From NCBI RefSeq assembly GCF_026262505.1, contig NC_067203.1, forward strand, positions 5,890,001 to 5,954,000: a stretch of DNA of 64,000 bases, written 5' to 3'. This DNA comes from Trichomonas vaginalis G3 (Eukaryota > Parabasalia > Trichomonadida > Trichomonadidae). The translations under genes were made by a program, and so were the position numbers. Positions within the stretch are counted from its first letter, which is position 1. Every line of letters begins with the position of its first letter. The notes below the pieces were generated by a model. It ran no database searches. It had not been told where the DNA came from and was given only the letters and a program-made list of their open reading frames with translations. Of the stretch, positions 29,261-39,599 are shown one piece after another.

Positions 29261-29531
29261 TACAAGATATAGAATTATTTTTGCTTGTTTCCAAAGAGTC
29301 GATTCAAATATACATCTTTTTGCAAACTCATCTTACAGAAACTACATTTTAAATATTGATACTATGCGATTTCGATCAAAAATTTTCGAAATCCAATTTT
29401 ACGTTCTTTTATTACGCTATTTTGCATAGTTTTGCAAACTCAGAAGATACGTACGTATGATTACTTTATCTATCATAGGAAAATTTTTATTAATATCTTT
29501 ATAAGAAAAAATTCTACTAAAAATCTAAATT

Positions 29532-29735
29532 TTAGTCAGTTGTTAAAGATTTTCGACTCTTTTGCAATTGGATAATCATATTTTCGATCAATTTGTTCCC
29601 CTCTTCTAACTGCTCTGCAATAACATCCCACGAGTCTCTGTTTGAAGAATTGCTTGATGCTTCTGGTGCTGAGCTTTCCATATCAAGTCCATCAGAATCA
29701 TCGAATACGCTGGTTATGTTATGATACTCACTCAT
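29532..29735 (-). CDS. 67-residue acidic/helical miniprotein, hypothetical
   Basis: The frame begins at ATG 29735 and encodes an acidic, Ser-rich N-terminal half and an amphipathic helix (WDVIAEQLEEGNKLIENMII) at the C-terminus. The helix looks designed to pair with another helix, which supports a real gene. I recognise no family and see no strict initiator. It could be a subunit of a larger complex or chance. Confidence 0.45.
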   Translation of the reverse strand: MSEYHNITSVFDDSDGLDMESSAPEASSNSSNRDSWDVIAEQLEEGNKLIENMIIQLQKSRKSLTTD

Positions 29736-29880
29736 GAGTTTTAAAAAATTTCATTCATCACATCAAAGACGATTATCTTTTTCTAAGTAATCCATTTAAT
29801 TTGAAGAAATGTTGCAAATAAAATTAAATATAAAACTTGATGACACATTTAAATCTGATTAAATAAAAGAAATATTAAGT

Positions 29881-30230
29881 GCATTTTCCAAAATTGTTTT
29901 TTGAAATCTCAAGATCTGTATTACTTAAACTAAAAATGCATTACACTGTGAAAAAACAGAGTAACATCTATACAATCAGGAGTAATTAACGAATTTTCCA
30001 AAATTGTTTTTTGAAATATCAAAATCTGTATTACTTAAACTAAAAAATGCATTACACTGTGCAAGGAACAGAGTAATATCTATACAATCAGGAATAATTA
30101 ACGAATTTTCAAAATTATTTTTGAAATCTCAAGATCTGTATTACTTAAACTAAAAAATGCACTACATTGTGCAAAAAACAGAGTAATATCTATACAATCA
30201 GGTGTAATCATAACAAATTTTCAAAAAATA
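29881..30230. repeat. Tandem repeat, about 3.1 copies of a 110-112-bp unit
   Basis: Three successive units share blocks such as GATCTGTATTACTTAAACTA, CAGAGTAA.ATCTATACAATC and TTTCCAAAATTGTTTTTTGA; a fourth starts near 30215. Copies differ by small indels (for example AAAAATGC versus AAAAAATGC). The array lies between the small minus-strand gene and the end of the lectin gene. It is non-coding. Confidence 0.9.
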
Positions 30231-30268
30231 TTATAAAAATTTTGAAAAATTAATAGACAATTAACTCT

Positions 30269-31549
30269 TTATTGCTTACTTTTAGTATAGCGAACGAAAA
30301 CATATATTATTACACAGATTATTTCTAACATTAAGAGATAAGAAATGATATTTTCAGTACTTAAGCTATCTTTTGATAAATCGAGAACGATTACAGTTGT
30401 ATTATCATCAGCTTTTGGTTGTTCTGATGCAGATTTAAGTAATTCCTGTTCAAGTTGGCTGATTGTAACAGCAGTCTTGAAGATTGTATGTTTAAGGGTA
30501 CTGTTGAAGTTCTGGAGAAGCTCAGAAGTGTAGTTTGTTGCTGAAGCCATGACATTTCTGGCAATTCTGATATTTTCTGTCATTTTGATGGTTCTTCGAT
30601 GCCATTTCTGGGAGTATGGGTATAATGTATCGGTTACAAATGTATTGAGCTCTTTAAAAGATGCAACATCAAATGTAACCTTATTTAGCTCATCTATAAT
30701 ATCTACAACGTTTTCGAAAGTATTTTCGCGATTCTTTTCTGTAGATCTTCTCATTGCTTCTGTTTCTTTTGTCATGATCTTGAAAACTGGATTTCTGTAA
30801 ATTGTATTTGGTTTTGAGGTATATCCGTTGACAACGATCCTCTGTAGATAGTCCGTCTCCTTCTTGACAGTCTTTTCGACACCTTGTGTAAATTTAACGT
30901 AGTTTAAGTCAACTCTGCTGGTCATTTCTTCTGATGCAGCAGTAATACCGAGATATTTCTGCTTGAGACTGATATTTATTGCCTTTTCGAGTATAAGTGG
31001 TGGATTAGATTCGTTCTCACCACTGCAGTAAAGTCGAATCTTTCCATCTGAGATTTCCATTCTGAAAGGTATATCATATCTATGGTGGAATTGCATTTCG
31101 AAGTCAGACTCGATCAAAGTTACGTTGATTTTGTCTACTCCGTTGTTCTCTATTACATGGAAGATTAAAGAATGAGTGTTCATTTCATCATCATTATCAC
31201 GAATGGTAATGGAAACAAGTAAGCCTTTATATGTAGCCGGACCGCCGTGCAATTCGCCATATGAGCCGTAGTTTTCGACTAGCCAAATACCAAGTCCACC
31301 GCCACCAGTGCCTTTGTGAACTCTAAAGTTGAAATTGGCCGACCAATCTGTCTCTGGTATATCAGCTCTTGTCCATGCACAGCCGAATTTATGCTGAACA
31401 GGGGGAGTTAACATAATAATATCTTTTAGAATAACAAAAGAGCCAGCAAACGACCATGTTCCTATATTTCCATGGAGATCTTCCTGAAATGGAGGGGCTA
31501 GATCGTTTATATTTTCTGAAAGCGCTAAAGAGAGGAGAAGTGAAATCAT
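30269..31549 (-). CDS. L-type lectin cargo receptor (ERGIC-53/VIP36-like)
   Basis: The protein has 426 residues. After a short signal peptide (MISLLLSLALS) comes a legume-type lectin domain to about 225, with GTWSFAGSFVIL, DWSANFNFRVHKGTGGGGLGIWLVE and the downstream sugar and calcium-site region. A helical stalk of about 170 residues follows, then one transmembrane helix near 400-418 and a 7-residue cytosolic tail RYTKSKQ. This is the layout of ERGIC-53, which binds high-mannose glycoproteins in the ER and carries them to the Golgi. The tail has lysines but not the standard KKxx retrieval signal. Confidence 0.88.
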   Translation of the reverse strand: MISLLLSLALSENINDLAPPFQEDLHGNIGTWSFAGSFVILKDIIMLTPPVQHKFGCAWTRADIPETDWSANFNFRVHKGTGGGGLGIWLVENYGSYGELHGGPATYKGLLVSITIRDNDDEMNTHSLIFHVIENNGVDKINVTLIESDFEMQFHHRYDIPFRMEISDGKIRLYCSGENESNPPLILEKAINISLKQKYLGITAASEEMTSRVDLNYVKFTQGVEKTVKKETDYLQRIVVNGYTSKPNTIYRNPVFKIMTKETEAMRRSTEKNRENTFENVVDIIDELNKVTFDVASFKELNTFVTDTLYPYSQKWHRRTIKMTENIRIARNVMASATNYTSELLQNFNSTLKHTIFKTAVTISQLEQELLKSASEQPKADDNTTVIVLDLSKDSLSTENIISYLLMLEIICVIIYVFVRYTKSKQ

Positions 31550-31744
31550 TACTTTGAACTGAAGCTTTTAAAATTTTGGCAAAAATTTACATTTGCCAAA
31601 ATTACGTGTCAAAAAATTGGATTGGATTTCTTTATCTGGTTTTGAGTGACCATTCATTTCATTCGAACTGAATGACCTTGATTTCAGCCGATTAAATAAA
31701 AAATTTTTAATTATTTATTTTGATTTTTCTCATGTGGATAATTA
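31550..31744. other. Spacer upstream of the lectin gene
   Basis: AT-rich; no feature seen before the ankyrin remnant begins. Confidence 0.4.
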
Positions 31745-32105
31745 AAGGAACATGATGGCATTATATCAACAATAGAAAAGATTTTCAATCTAAAACCAAA
31801 TAAAATTCAAGTTTCCAAACTCATTGAATATATATGTAAAGCATCTTTTATGTTAGAGAATAAATTTTAATGATAAAGCTGGAAAAAGTATTACTGCTCT
31901 TCATATATGAGTAATGGATAAAATCATTGAAATAGCTGAAATTCTATGGGCCCATCTTGCTGATGTTAACTCAAAAGATGATGATATTAAAGAGATTGTA
32001 GAAATCCTCATTTGGCATGTAGTAGATACCAATGCATAAGATAGTCCTAGTATAAATCCTCTCCATTTGGTGTCATTAAATAAGATATTGTCTATCCTTA
32101 AGAGG
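31745..32105 (+). pseudogene. Decayed ankyrin-repeat gene fragment
   Basis: In one plus-strand frame the sequence reads ITALHI, stop, then IIEIAEILWAHLADVNSKDD, EIVEILIWHVVDTNA, stop, NPLHLVSLNK. Upstream, in another frame, KVSKLIEYICKA-like text resembles the DUF3447 lead. These are ankyrin repeats of the same family as the genes at 2 and 23794, with stop codons and indels. No initiation site is evident. Confidence 0.7.
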
Positions 32106-32292
32106 GATTAAATAAATTTAATAGTATAATCCTTATATTTTTGGAGGAAAAAAGTGAAAAATTGAGAATATTTTAATCGTCTTATTGTAACTTTTTTTCC
32201 CTCCAAGAAAATCCAAAAAACAATCTTCATTTGGATTTAAAAAAAATTGCATAATAATCAAAACAATAAATTATAATTCTTTATAAAAAATA

Positions 32293-34743
32293 TCACAAAG
32301 TAAGTGGAGCAGAAACATTTGCATCTCCGGACACATTTTCTATTGAAGGGGAAGCTTTTTCTCCACATAATATTGTTGCTTCTCCATTTTCTTTTCCTGC
32401 TATATTCGATATCTTTTGCTTTCCTTCTCCTATCAAAATGACAGCAGCTTTATCATTCTTTTCGTATTTTCCACCTTCTATTTCTACTTCCTTTGAAGAA
32501 ACAACGACAATGCCAGCAATTCCTGCATGTCTAACATTGGAATCTTTAATAGACACGTTGTGTGCTCCTTCGCAGTAGACGGCAACACTTCCTGGCTTCT
32601 CAAGTTTTCCTTTCTTCATCGAGATTTCACTTTTATTGAACAATGAAATCGAAGAAACTCCTTTTCCATGAGAGAAAGAATCGGAAGAAGACTTCATTGT
32701 TGAACCATTATTAAGTTCAACACCTAGATCATTACTTTCAAACTCTGTATTTGATAATGTAACTTTGCCAGAATCACTCAAAATCCCAACTTTACATTCT
32801 TTGAATTTTGAATTTTCTCCGATATCGGAGGAACTTCCCCCGACGATTTGTAAACCAACTTTACATTTTGTAAACTCTGTTTGTCTGAGTTTAACAACGG
32901 ACTTTTCGTCAGCAATTATACCATTATCCGATATACCGCAGTTACGACAAGTCAAAGCTGATTTATGGAGAAGCTGAATAGCTACATTATTATCTTTCAT
33001 GTGGCAATGATCTAAAGTTGCCGAAGCTTTATCGACACAGATAATTCCACACTTGTTTTTATCAATCTTACATTCTTTTAATGTGCCTTTGCAGCCATGG
33101 AATTCAAGGGCGGTAACATTTGATGATATAAATTCACATTCGTTGAAATTTCCATTTGATTTTGTGCATCCAACTGCAATATCGCAATTGGTGAACTTCA
33201 ATTTGTTGAATGTGAAATCACATGTCGAAGTAATGTGAAGAGTAGTGTTTTTAATTGACTTAAATTGACAATTTGAAATTTCAAATCCTGTCAATCCGTC
33301 AAGAGTAAACCCACCATCGCCCATCTTCTCAAACGTCGAATCTGCAACCTTAAGCTGTGCTTTTCCTGTGCTTGAGATGGCTGATTTAGTTGTTTCTGTC
33401 ACTTTTGTAGATTGAATCAATACAGAGCTGTCGTCATTGACCACGAAGCCTCTATTTACAGTTGTTATCTGGGAATTACTGATTGTCAGCTCGGAAGAAC
33501 CTAAAACTCCAACGCCGGTTGTTGATGAATCTGAAAAAGTGCATTTTTCGATCTCAACTGACGCGTTTTCGTTTATGAGGACAACAGATGGTGCTCCACA
33601 TTTGGTAAAATTGTTTTCTTTGAGGAAAACTCCGGAACTTCCTGAGATATCGACGGCGCTGCTTGTACAGTTATTGATATTGCAGCCAATGACTGATACT
33701 GATGCATCTCCATAGATAGATACTCCATAACAATTGCATTTTGTGATGATGCAATTTTTAATTAAACTTTTTTCGCCGTTTGAGCCTATTTCAAGGCCTG
33801 TCTGTTGGACATCTGTTATCTGGGAGTTTATCATCTGTAATCTGGACTTGTTCTTGCATATAATGCCACATTTTTTATGATTTGAAATTACAGAATCAAT
33901 AATTGAGGCAGAAGAGTTGCAGCAAAGCACTATTCCTGTATTACTAGAATCGCTGACATAAGATGACTCTAAAACTAGCTTGGCATCCTCTAAGGCAAAG
34001 AGTGGGACGCTGGAAGTTGAAATTACTTTTGTAAGGTTGAGGAAAGTAGATGAATTTCCGGTAGAAACGATAGCTGGTGTTGAATCTGAGTAAATAAGGG
34101 CTTCCTCGATACTAATCGAACCACTTTCCACTAAAATTGCTGAATGAACATTTGAATATTTCTGATAAATTTGTATTCCTTTAATAGATACGTTTGGTGA
34201 GCGAACTGTAATGCAATGATCAGCTCCTGGAGCTAAAAATATAACATTTCCTTGGCCAATAAGTTGCAAAGGTTTATTTATCGCAACTTGTACAAAATAA
34301 GAGCCTGAAGGTATAGTAATCAATGAGTTCGCTGGTGCATCATTGATTATTTTGTTGATATCGAGTTGTTGGGTTTTTTGATATTGAAATTCTTGATAAG
34401 ATACAGGTACGAACTTAGGAACTTTAATAGTTTTGCCTGTATCCTCAGGTGGGAGTTTCTTTTCAGACATTTTGATTGAATTTAGATCTGTTTTTGCTAA
34501 TGACTTGCCTTTTCCAGATTTTGGTTTAGGAACCTTTTTAGATTTTGTTGGTTGTGATGCAACTGATTTCGTTGTTTTTCTTCTAACTGTTTTAGCTTTT
34601 TCGGCAGATTTAGCTGTTTTAGTAGTTTTTACAGTATCTGTCGATGTATTTGATACGATACTCTTTAAGTCATCAGGTTTAGAGTCTGATTTTACCATAC
34701 CGCTCTTTTTCTTCTTGATGATTTTCTTCTTTTTCCCACTCAT
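32293..34743 (-). CDS. Right-handed parallel beta-helix repeat protein
   Basis: The protein has 816 residues. The first 95 are Lys/Thr/Ser-rich and basic (KKKKIIKKKKSG). From about 125 to the end, it consists of around 25 turns of a short repeat of 22-24 residues (patterns such as SVIGCNINNCTSSAVDISG and GIICKNKSRLQMINSQITDV). This is the PbH1-type beta-helix of FBXO11-like and polysaccharide-binding proteins. No F-box, signal peptide or membrane segment is seen. The N-terminus starts IITIPSGSYF-like turns around residue 135. It is probably a cytosolic or nuclear scaffold; catalytic function cannot be claimed. Confidence 0.75.
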   Translation of the reverse strand: MSGKKKKIIKKKKSGMVKSDSKPDDLKSIVSNTSTDTVKTTKTAKSAEKAKTVRRKTTKSVASQPTKSKKVPKPKSGKGKSLAKTDLNSIKMSEKKLPPEDTGKTIKVPKFVPVSYQEFQYQKTQQLDINKIINDAPANSLITIPSGSYFVQVAINKPLQLIGQGNVIFLAPGADHCITVRSPNVSIKGIQIYQKYSNVHSAILVESGSISIEEALIYSDSTPAIVSTGNSSTFLNLTKVISTSSVPLFALEDAKLVLESSYVSDSSNTGIVLCCNSSASIIDSVISNHKKCGIICKNKSRLQMINSQITDVQQTGLEIGSNGEKSLIKNCIITKCNCYGVSIYGDASVSVIGCNINNCTSSAVDISGSSGVFLKENNFTKCGAPSVVLINENASVEIEKCTFSDSSTTGVGVLGSSELTISNSQITTVNRGFVVNDDSSVLIQSTKVTETTKSAISSTGKAQLKVADSTFEKMGDGGFTLDGLTGFEISNCQFKSIKNTTLHITSTCDFTFNKLKFTNCDIAVGCTKSNGNFNECEFISSNVTALEFHGCKGTLKECKIDKNKCGIICVDKASATLDHCHMKDNNVAIQLLHKSALTCRNCGISDNGIIADEKSVVKLRQTEFTKCKVGLQIVGGSSSDIGENSKFKECKVGILSDSGKVTLSNTEFESNDLGVELNNGSTMKSSSDSFSHGKGVSSISLFNKSEISMKKGKLEKPGSVAVYCEGAHNVSIKDSNVRHAGIAGIVVVSSKEVEIEGGKYEKNDKAAVILIGEGKQKISNIAGKENGEATILCGEKASPSIENVSGDANVSAPLTL

Positions 34744-34891
34744 TTTTGAATTTTACAAAAGTCATAACGCCATCCACGCAGAATTCATTTTTTGCAAAAT
34801 TTTATTAATATTGTTGTGTACAATCGAAAAGAATTTTATGGCTCGAAATCAGATCTTTTACATCTGAATTTGACAAAAAAATAAATTAAAA

Positions 34892-36001
34892 ATGGAATTC
34901 ATATATGCAGTGGTATTTTTGGCATATGTCATAATTTTCTTCTTACTAATAGGAATTATGATATTCGGTAATGCAGAATGTTGCAAGGGAACATGTTTCG
35001 CATCAATTTACCATTTTTTCGCAACAAAACTACCTCAATCGATCGAAGCGAAAGCCCGTAAGGTCTTAAAGATGAGGCCAGCAAGCGAAGATCGTCATGG
35101 TGCAGATTGTGCAGGCAGAGGCGGACCATGCAGATATTTCGTAATGATTTTCTTCATGATATTGTATGGAGCACTTGTTTTCGATTTCTTTAAGAACACA
35201 TATCGCTTTTTACCACTACTTCATAACCGACCACTTTTTTATCAATTTTTAGCAATTGTATTACCATGCATTCCATGGATTGTTGTGCTTTCTCTACAGT
35301 TCATGGATCCCGGAGTAATTACTGCTGAGAATGTAGAAGGTTATTTGAAGAAATATCCTTATGATAATATTGTTTACAAGGAAAAGATATGTCCAACCGA
35401 CAAAATACCAGTTGTTCCTAGATCTAGATACTGCAACTACTCGAGGAAGAGAGTTGCAAAATACGATCATTACTGTCCATGGGTTTTAGTTCCAATTGGC
35501 GAAAGAAACCATAGATATTTCTTATTGTTCCTTATTGCTTGTATAGTTGCTTCAACTTATTACTGCATTAATGATGTTTTTGTTGTATTTTTCTATTTTA
35601 TGCAAGTTTACCAAAGAATTCCTTGGACAAATTCATTTGGACGCAACTTAATACTATTTGTTGTTGTAATTCTCAAACTCCAACCATTTAATGCTGTTTG
35701 CATCATCTTATTTATTGTTATTATCATTACATTAGTAGTTTTTGTCATTCAACAGCTTTACAATATATCCCGTAACATTACATCTATCGAGGAATACAAA
35801 TACGAGAAGGCTCAAGAAGAAATGGATAAAAAAGCTAAAAAAGGACATAAAAAGATAGTTCCTAATATTTATGACCACGGCCTTATCAGTAACTGGATAG
35901 AATTCCTCTTCCCAACAAGAGTTCCAAAAGGAGAACCATGGAAACCTGATAAAACTTGGCAAAAACGAATTGATCAAACAGAGAATAAGAAAAATGAATA
36001 A
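34892..36001 (+). CDS. DHHC-family palmitoyltransferase with DHYC and degenerate Cys-rich domain
   Basis: The protein has 369 residues with four hydrophobic segments (about 5-25, 85-105, 120-140, 205-285 region). The cysteine-rich core lies between segments two and three: PRSRYCNYSRKRVAKYDHYC followed by PWV, then ERNHRYF. The family transfers palmitate to protein cysteines. The catalytic tetrad is DHYC instead of DHHC, as in yeast Akr1, which is active. However, most zinc-binding cysteines of the CRD are replaced (YCNYSRKR where HC..C..C is usual, and VPIG for NC.G), so folding or activity may differ. A basic C-terminal tail follows. Confidence 0.82.
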   Translation: MEFIYAVVFLAYVIIFFLLIGIMIFGNAECCKGTCFASIYHFFATKLPQSIEAKARKVLKMRPASEDRHGADCAGRGGPCRYFVMIFFMILYGALVFDFFKNTYRFLPLLHNRPLFYQFLAIVLPCIPWIVVLSLQFMDPGVITAENVEGYLKKYPYDNIVYKEKICPTDKIPVVPRSRYCNYSRKRVAKYDHYCPWVLVPIGERNHRYFLLFLIACIVASTYYCINDVFVVFFYFMQVYQRIPWTNSFGRNLILFVVVILKLQPFNAVCIILFIVIIITLVVFVIQQLYNISRNITSIEEYKYEKAQEEMDKKAKKGHKKIVPNIYDHGLISNWIEFLFPTRVPKGEPWKPDKTWQKRIDQTENKKNE

Positions 36002-36807
36002 ATTTCTTGTGTTTTTTGTTAAAAATATCAGAAATAAATGTTTGATATCTTCAAACTATAAAAATTATTTTAATAATTTTTCTAAATTCATTTCAATTAG
36101 AAAAATAGTATTTTTGATTGTTAAAACAAGTAAGCGTGAAACTAAAAAAGCAGAGTGAAGAATTAAGAAGATCGTACGTCGAACCAAGTTATGAATATGG
36201 AAACATTCTGCGCTTAAACTTGCATAGAACCTCAATTATCAATATGGATTTTGAAATAAACTGTACATTGGTTACAGTCCGATGATATGTAATAATATTT
36301 GAATGTGTAAATCTTCCATGGAAGATTTTAAAATAGGAAATCTTTGTTTTTAATGAATTATCGTATCGAACAGCAAGTATAGAATATCTTAGAATAAAAT
36401 ATCTTTCCATTACTCTTTTATGAGGTGGAAAATAAAAGAATGATCTAAAAAAGCTCTCAAATGAAACATATTGAAGAAAATTCGAATAATATACAAACGG
36501 GTGTGGCTGCAGTTGAGGTTGTAACGCAGATTGGATTTCAATTAGTTTTTATGATTTATTGAATGAATTCAATATACTCTCAATTGATGTTGTTCAGAAT
36601 TTACATATTATTAAATGTTATTGCATAGATAATATCTCTCTGACGTTTAAACTTTTAAGGTTTATATTCAAAATAAAAGTGACAATTATCAGATAATATA
36701 GGAATTCAAAATAATATATGAATTCTATCTTACTTCTTATATTCAGAATACTCAAATCCGTAAAAAAATCATAGAAAATAATTCAGTCTCAAAATATTTA
36801 CACATCA
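36002..36807. other. Intergenic, no gene seen
   Basis: AT-rich spacer between two plus-strand genes. No conserved frame is visible. Confidence 0.45.
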
Positions 36808-38547
36808 ATGTTTTGCCTCATTAATATCTTTTTTCAAGTAGAATTTAGTGCGCCCATTAAGCTTAAGAACTCTACAATAGTATTGGATCATGAAGAGATA
36901 CTAAAGTCACCTGAAAATCAAAAGGAATACCAACTCAAACGAAATAGCATACTGAAATTCACAAATATACATAATGAAACGTCTGTTGAATTCATTGGAA
37001 ATAGAGTCATCATAAAGGCAAATATGAACAGTCATATTACAAAAACTTTAATAATCGAACCCGATATTTTATGCAATATTTACTTTTATTTCAATGAAAA
37101 TTCAACGATTACACTAGGGAATGCTTTTATATCATCTTTACTCAATGAAATTAACATAGAAATGCATATTTTCAATAATACAAAGTTTAATATTCTTCAA
37201 TCAACATGGAATGTAACATCATTTATATTCAATTTCTTTCAGAAGGGTAACTGTCATTATATTGTCGATACAGACTATTTCCCTGGTTTTTTAAAGATCG
37301 AACGCCCAGTTAATACAATATTTACCGTAAGCCGGAAGAATTTAGGCTTTGAGCAATTAACATCTACAGGAAATGTAACTTTTTTATGTGTTGAACAGTC
37401 AACTTTAAGATTTAAATATTTATTCTTTGCAGCTAGTAATGATTCGCAGTTTATTGCCAAAGGAATACCTATTACTATTGATGCTCTTTCGTTTACAAGC
37501 TGTTCTGCGTTTGTTGACACCGGGCCAATCACTTGTAACAGAATTGATTATATATATTCGAATGTAACCATTGGAGATTTGATCGGAAGCTCAGAAAACT
37601 GCATTATTAACTTTTATCAAGGCGATAATTATTCATTAATTGCAAATTCAATCAAGAATTTACACTTTTACGTAAAGATTGAGGTAAAATCAGAGTTAGA
37701 TTACTATTATCCAATACTTTTAACCAAGATACCAATAGATTTTCAGATTGTTAACAAACCTTACAACTCAATTTACAGAAAAGTTGTTGGATATAAACCA
37801 ATTCATGGAAATCTTGGTGATTATCATTCTTATGGATTCTGTTTGTATAGTATCAGTGATAATTTTGTTAGATCATTTAATATTGGTGAAGGAAGGGATT
37901 TTTATTTGAATATCTTTCAATTGAACAAAACAATAGACAGATTGGTATTTTCGGAGACACAATTGGAATTTAGATTCTCAACCAGGTACAACGAGACTAT
38001 TTATTTGATAATTCTTTCGAAATATTGTCAAAATTTGGTAATATCAGGAGGTGGATTTGCTAACATCGCAATTATTGATGAAAATCCAATTGATATAATA
38101 CATCTTTATAATATGGGCCTTCATGGATGTAATTTCACAGCAAAAGAATTGTATACAACAAATGTTAAGTTTTATCCAGATAATTATATAGTTTCTGATC
38201 TCATTCAAAATATCGCGCCTCAGTTATATAATCCCAACCTAATATGCAATGATTTTGTGACGGATTTTGGAGATTTAATTAATATTACAGAAACAGACTT
38301 AGTTTTTAATACTAGCGTCGTAAACTATGTAAATATGAAATCAGTTCAACTGTATATTAATAACAATTCCATAATAGCAATTAATAATGCAACTGATATT
38401 GAAAAAATTGTCTTTACGAATACTGGACAGATTATATATTCCATGGACGTGATATCCAGAACAGATAATTACACTGATTTTTCGGATCATCAGTTGATCG
38501 AATCTAACTTTTATTCAGGAAATATACCAAAAAGCATGAAATTATAG
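36808..38547 (+). CDS. Putative surface protein, N-terminal part (frame broken at 38540)
   Basis: The first frame has 579 residues. A hydrophobic start (MFCLINIFFQVEFSAP) looks like a signal peptide. The rest is rich in Asn, Ile and Phe with many N-glycosylation sequons and few cysteines; irregular beta-rich repeats are suggested, but I recognise no domain. The frame ends at TAG 38545-38547. The sequence from 38540 onward continues without a gap in another frame and supplies a transmembrane anchor, so this and the next entry are one gene with a frameshift. It would be a type I surface glycoprotein of a trichomonad-specific kind. Confidence 0.6.
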   Translation: MFCLINIFFQVEFSAPIKLKNSTIVLDHEEILKSPENQKEYQLKRNSILKFTNIHNETSVEFIGNRVIIKANMNSHITKTLIIEPDILCNIYFYFNENSTITLGNAFISSLLNEINIEMHIFNNTKFNILQSTWNVTSFIFNFFQKGNCHYIVDTDYFPGFLKIERPVNTIFTVSRKNLGFEQLTSTGNVTFLCVEQSTLRFKYLFFAASNDSQFIAKGIPITIDALSFTSCSAFVDTGPITCNRIDYIYSNVTIGDLIGSSENCIINFYQGDNYSLIANSIKNLHFYVKIEVKSELDYYYPILLTKIPIDFQIVNKPYNSIYRKVVGYKPIHGNLGDYHSYGFCLYSISDNFVRSFNIGEGRDFYLNIFQLNKTIDRLVFSETQLEFRFSTRYNETIYLIILSKYCQNLVISGGGFANIAIIDENPIDIIHLYNMGLHGCNFTAKELYTTNVKFYPDNYIVSDLIQNIAPQLYNPNLICNDFVTDFGDLINITETDLVFNTSVVNYVNMKSVQLYINNNSIIAINNATDIEKIVFTNTGQIIYSMDVISRTDNYTDFSDHQLIESNFYSGNIPKSMKL

Positions 38548-39316
38548 TAATACCCATATATATGGCGCCAAAGGCTCATATGATATAGATGGATTAGAAA
38601 TTAGTGCAAGTGTTGATTTAATTTCGGATAAAAATACAACAATCAACATAAAGAACTTCGCTTTAAGTAAAACAGCAACTTATCGACTGATAAATACTAC
38701 AATTCATCCCAAACTTCTCTCTTTGCGTTCGACTTCTTCAATTGTTCATAAGAAAATTGATGCAAAGTATGTAGATATAGAATGTAACTCGCTGAATCAT
38801 TTTAAGGCAATTAATGGTGTGAACTCTTTTCATATTTATTATTCATTAAGTCAAGTTCCTCTTTTGATTGTTGATGATCTTCAAGTAAACAATGAAACAT
38901 TGATGATTCATTGTGTTAATAATGCAGAAGTTGATCAAATATTCTCAGATCAGACTATAGATGATATTTCTGTTGATATTTTATGCTTTAACAAATCAAA
39001 TCTCAAAAAATTTGATGTAGCATTTAAATCTCAGTACTGGCAGTTTGATGGTAAGACAAGATTATTTGATTTAAACCTTCGGAAACGAGAAAAGTACCAT
39101 TGCTTCGCGTTGGAAAGAATTAAATCAGTAAGTCCAACTCCGAATTCCAAAGTAAATATATATTTAGTGTATGTGCTTCCAATAGCAGCTGGAATCTTGA
39201 TTATAGGTGTTTTAGCTCTCACAGTGATCATTGTTAGACGCCATAAGAGTAAATCTCTTAATTCTTTTATCTCTAGCGATTTCATTGCTAGTGAACTTAC
39301 CAAAGAATTAATATAA
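38540..39316 (+). pseudogene. C-terminal part of the surface protein, shifted by one base
   Basis: The frame is open from 38540 (it begins NYSNTHIYGAKGSYDIDGLE) and has no early ATG. It encodes about 190 residues of the same Asn/Ser-rich type, a transmembrane helix (YVLPIAAGILIIGVLALTVI), a basic stop-transfer RRHK and a short tail ending in ELTKELI. One surplus A in the AAA near 38539 would explain the shift from the upstream frame. It is a real mutation, a sequencing error or a strain difference; the sequence alone cannot say which. Confidence 0.65.
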
Positions 39317-39599
39317 TTTATATTATTGTTATTTGTAAATATTATTATTTGAAATTTCATATTTTTTTTTAGGCAAACACCAGATTATGCGCACTCACAA
39401 TAGCTTTACATAAGATTTCTATCTATGTTCTCTAGTTCATTCTATTTTGATTAAAAATATGTTATAAAAATTTCCATATTTATTCAGACCTAAAAAGAGA
39501 TGTACACTTAAGAGTGTAAATAAAATGTAATGTTTTGATAGGAATCTTTATGTATATCTATATATTTAGTGATGAAAAAACAAAAGTAACATATTTATT

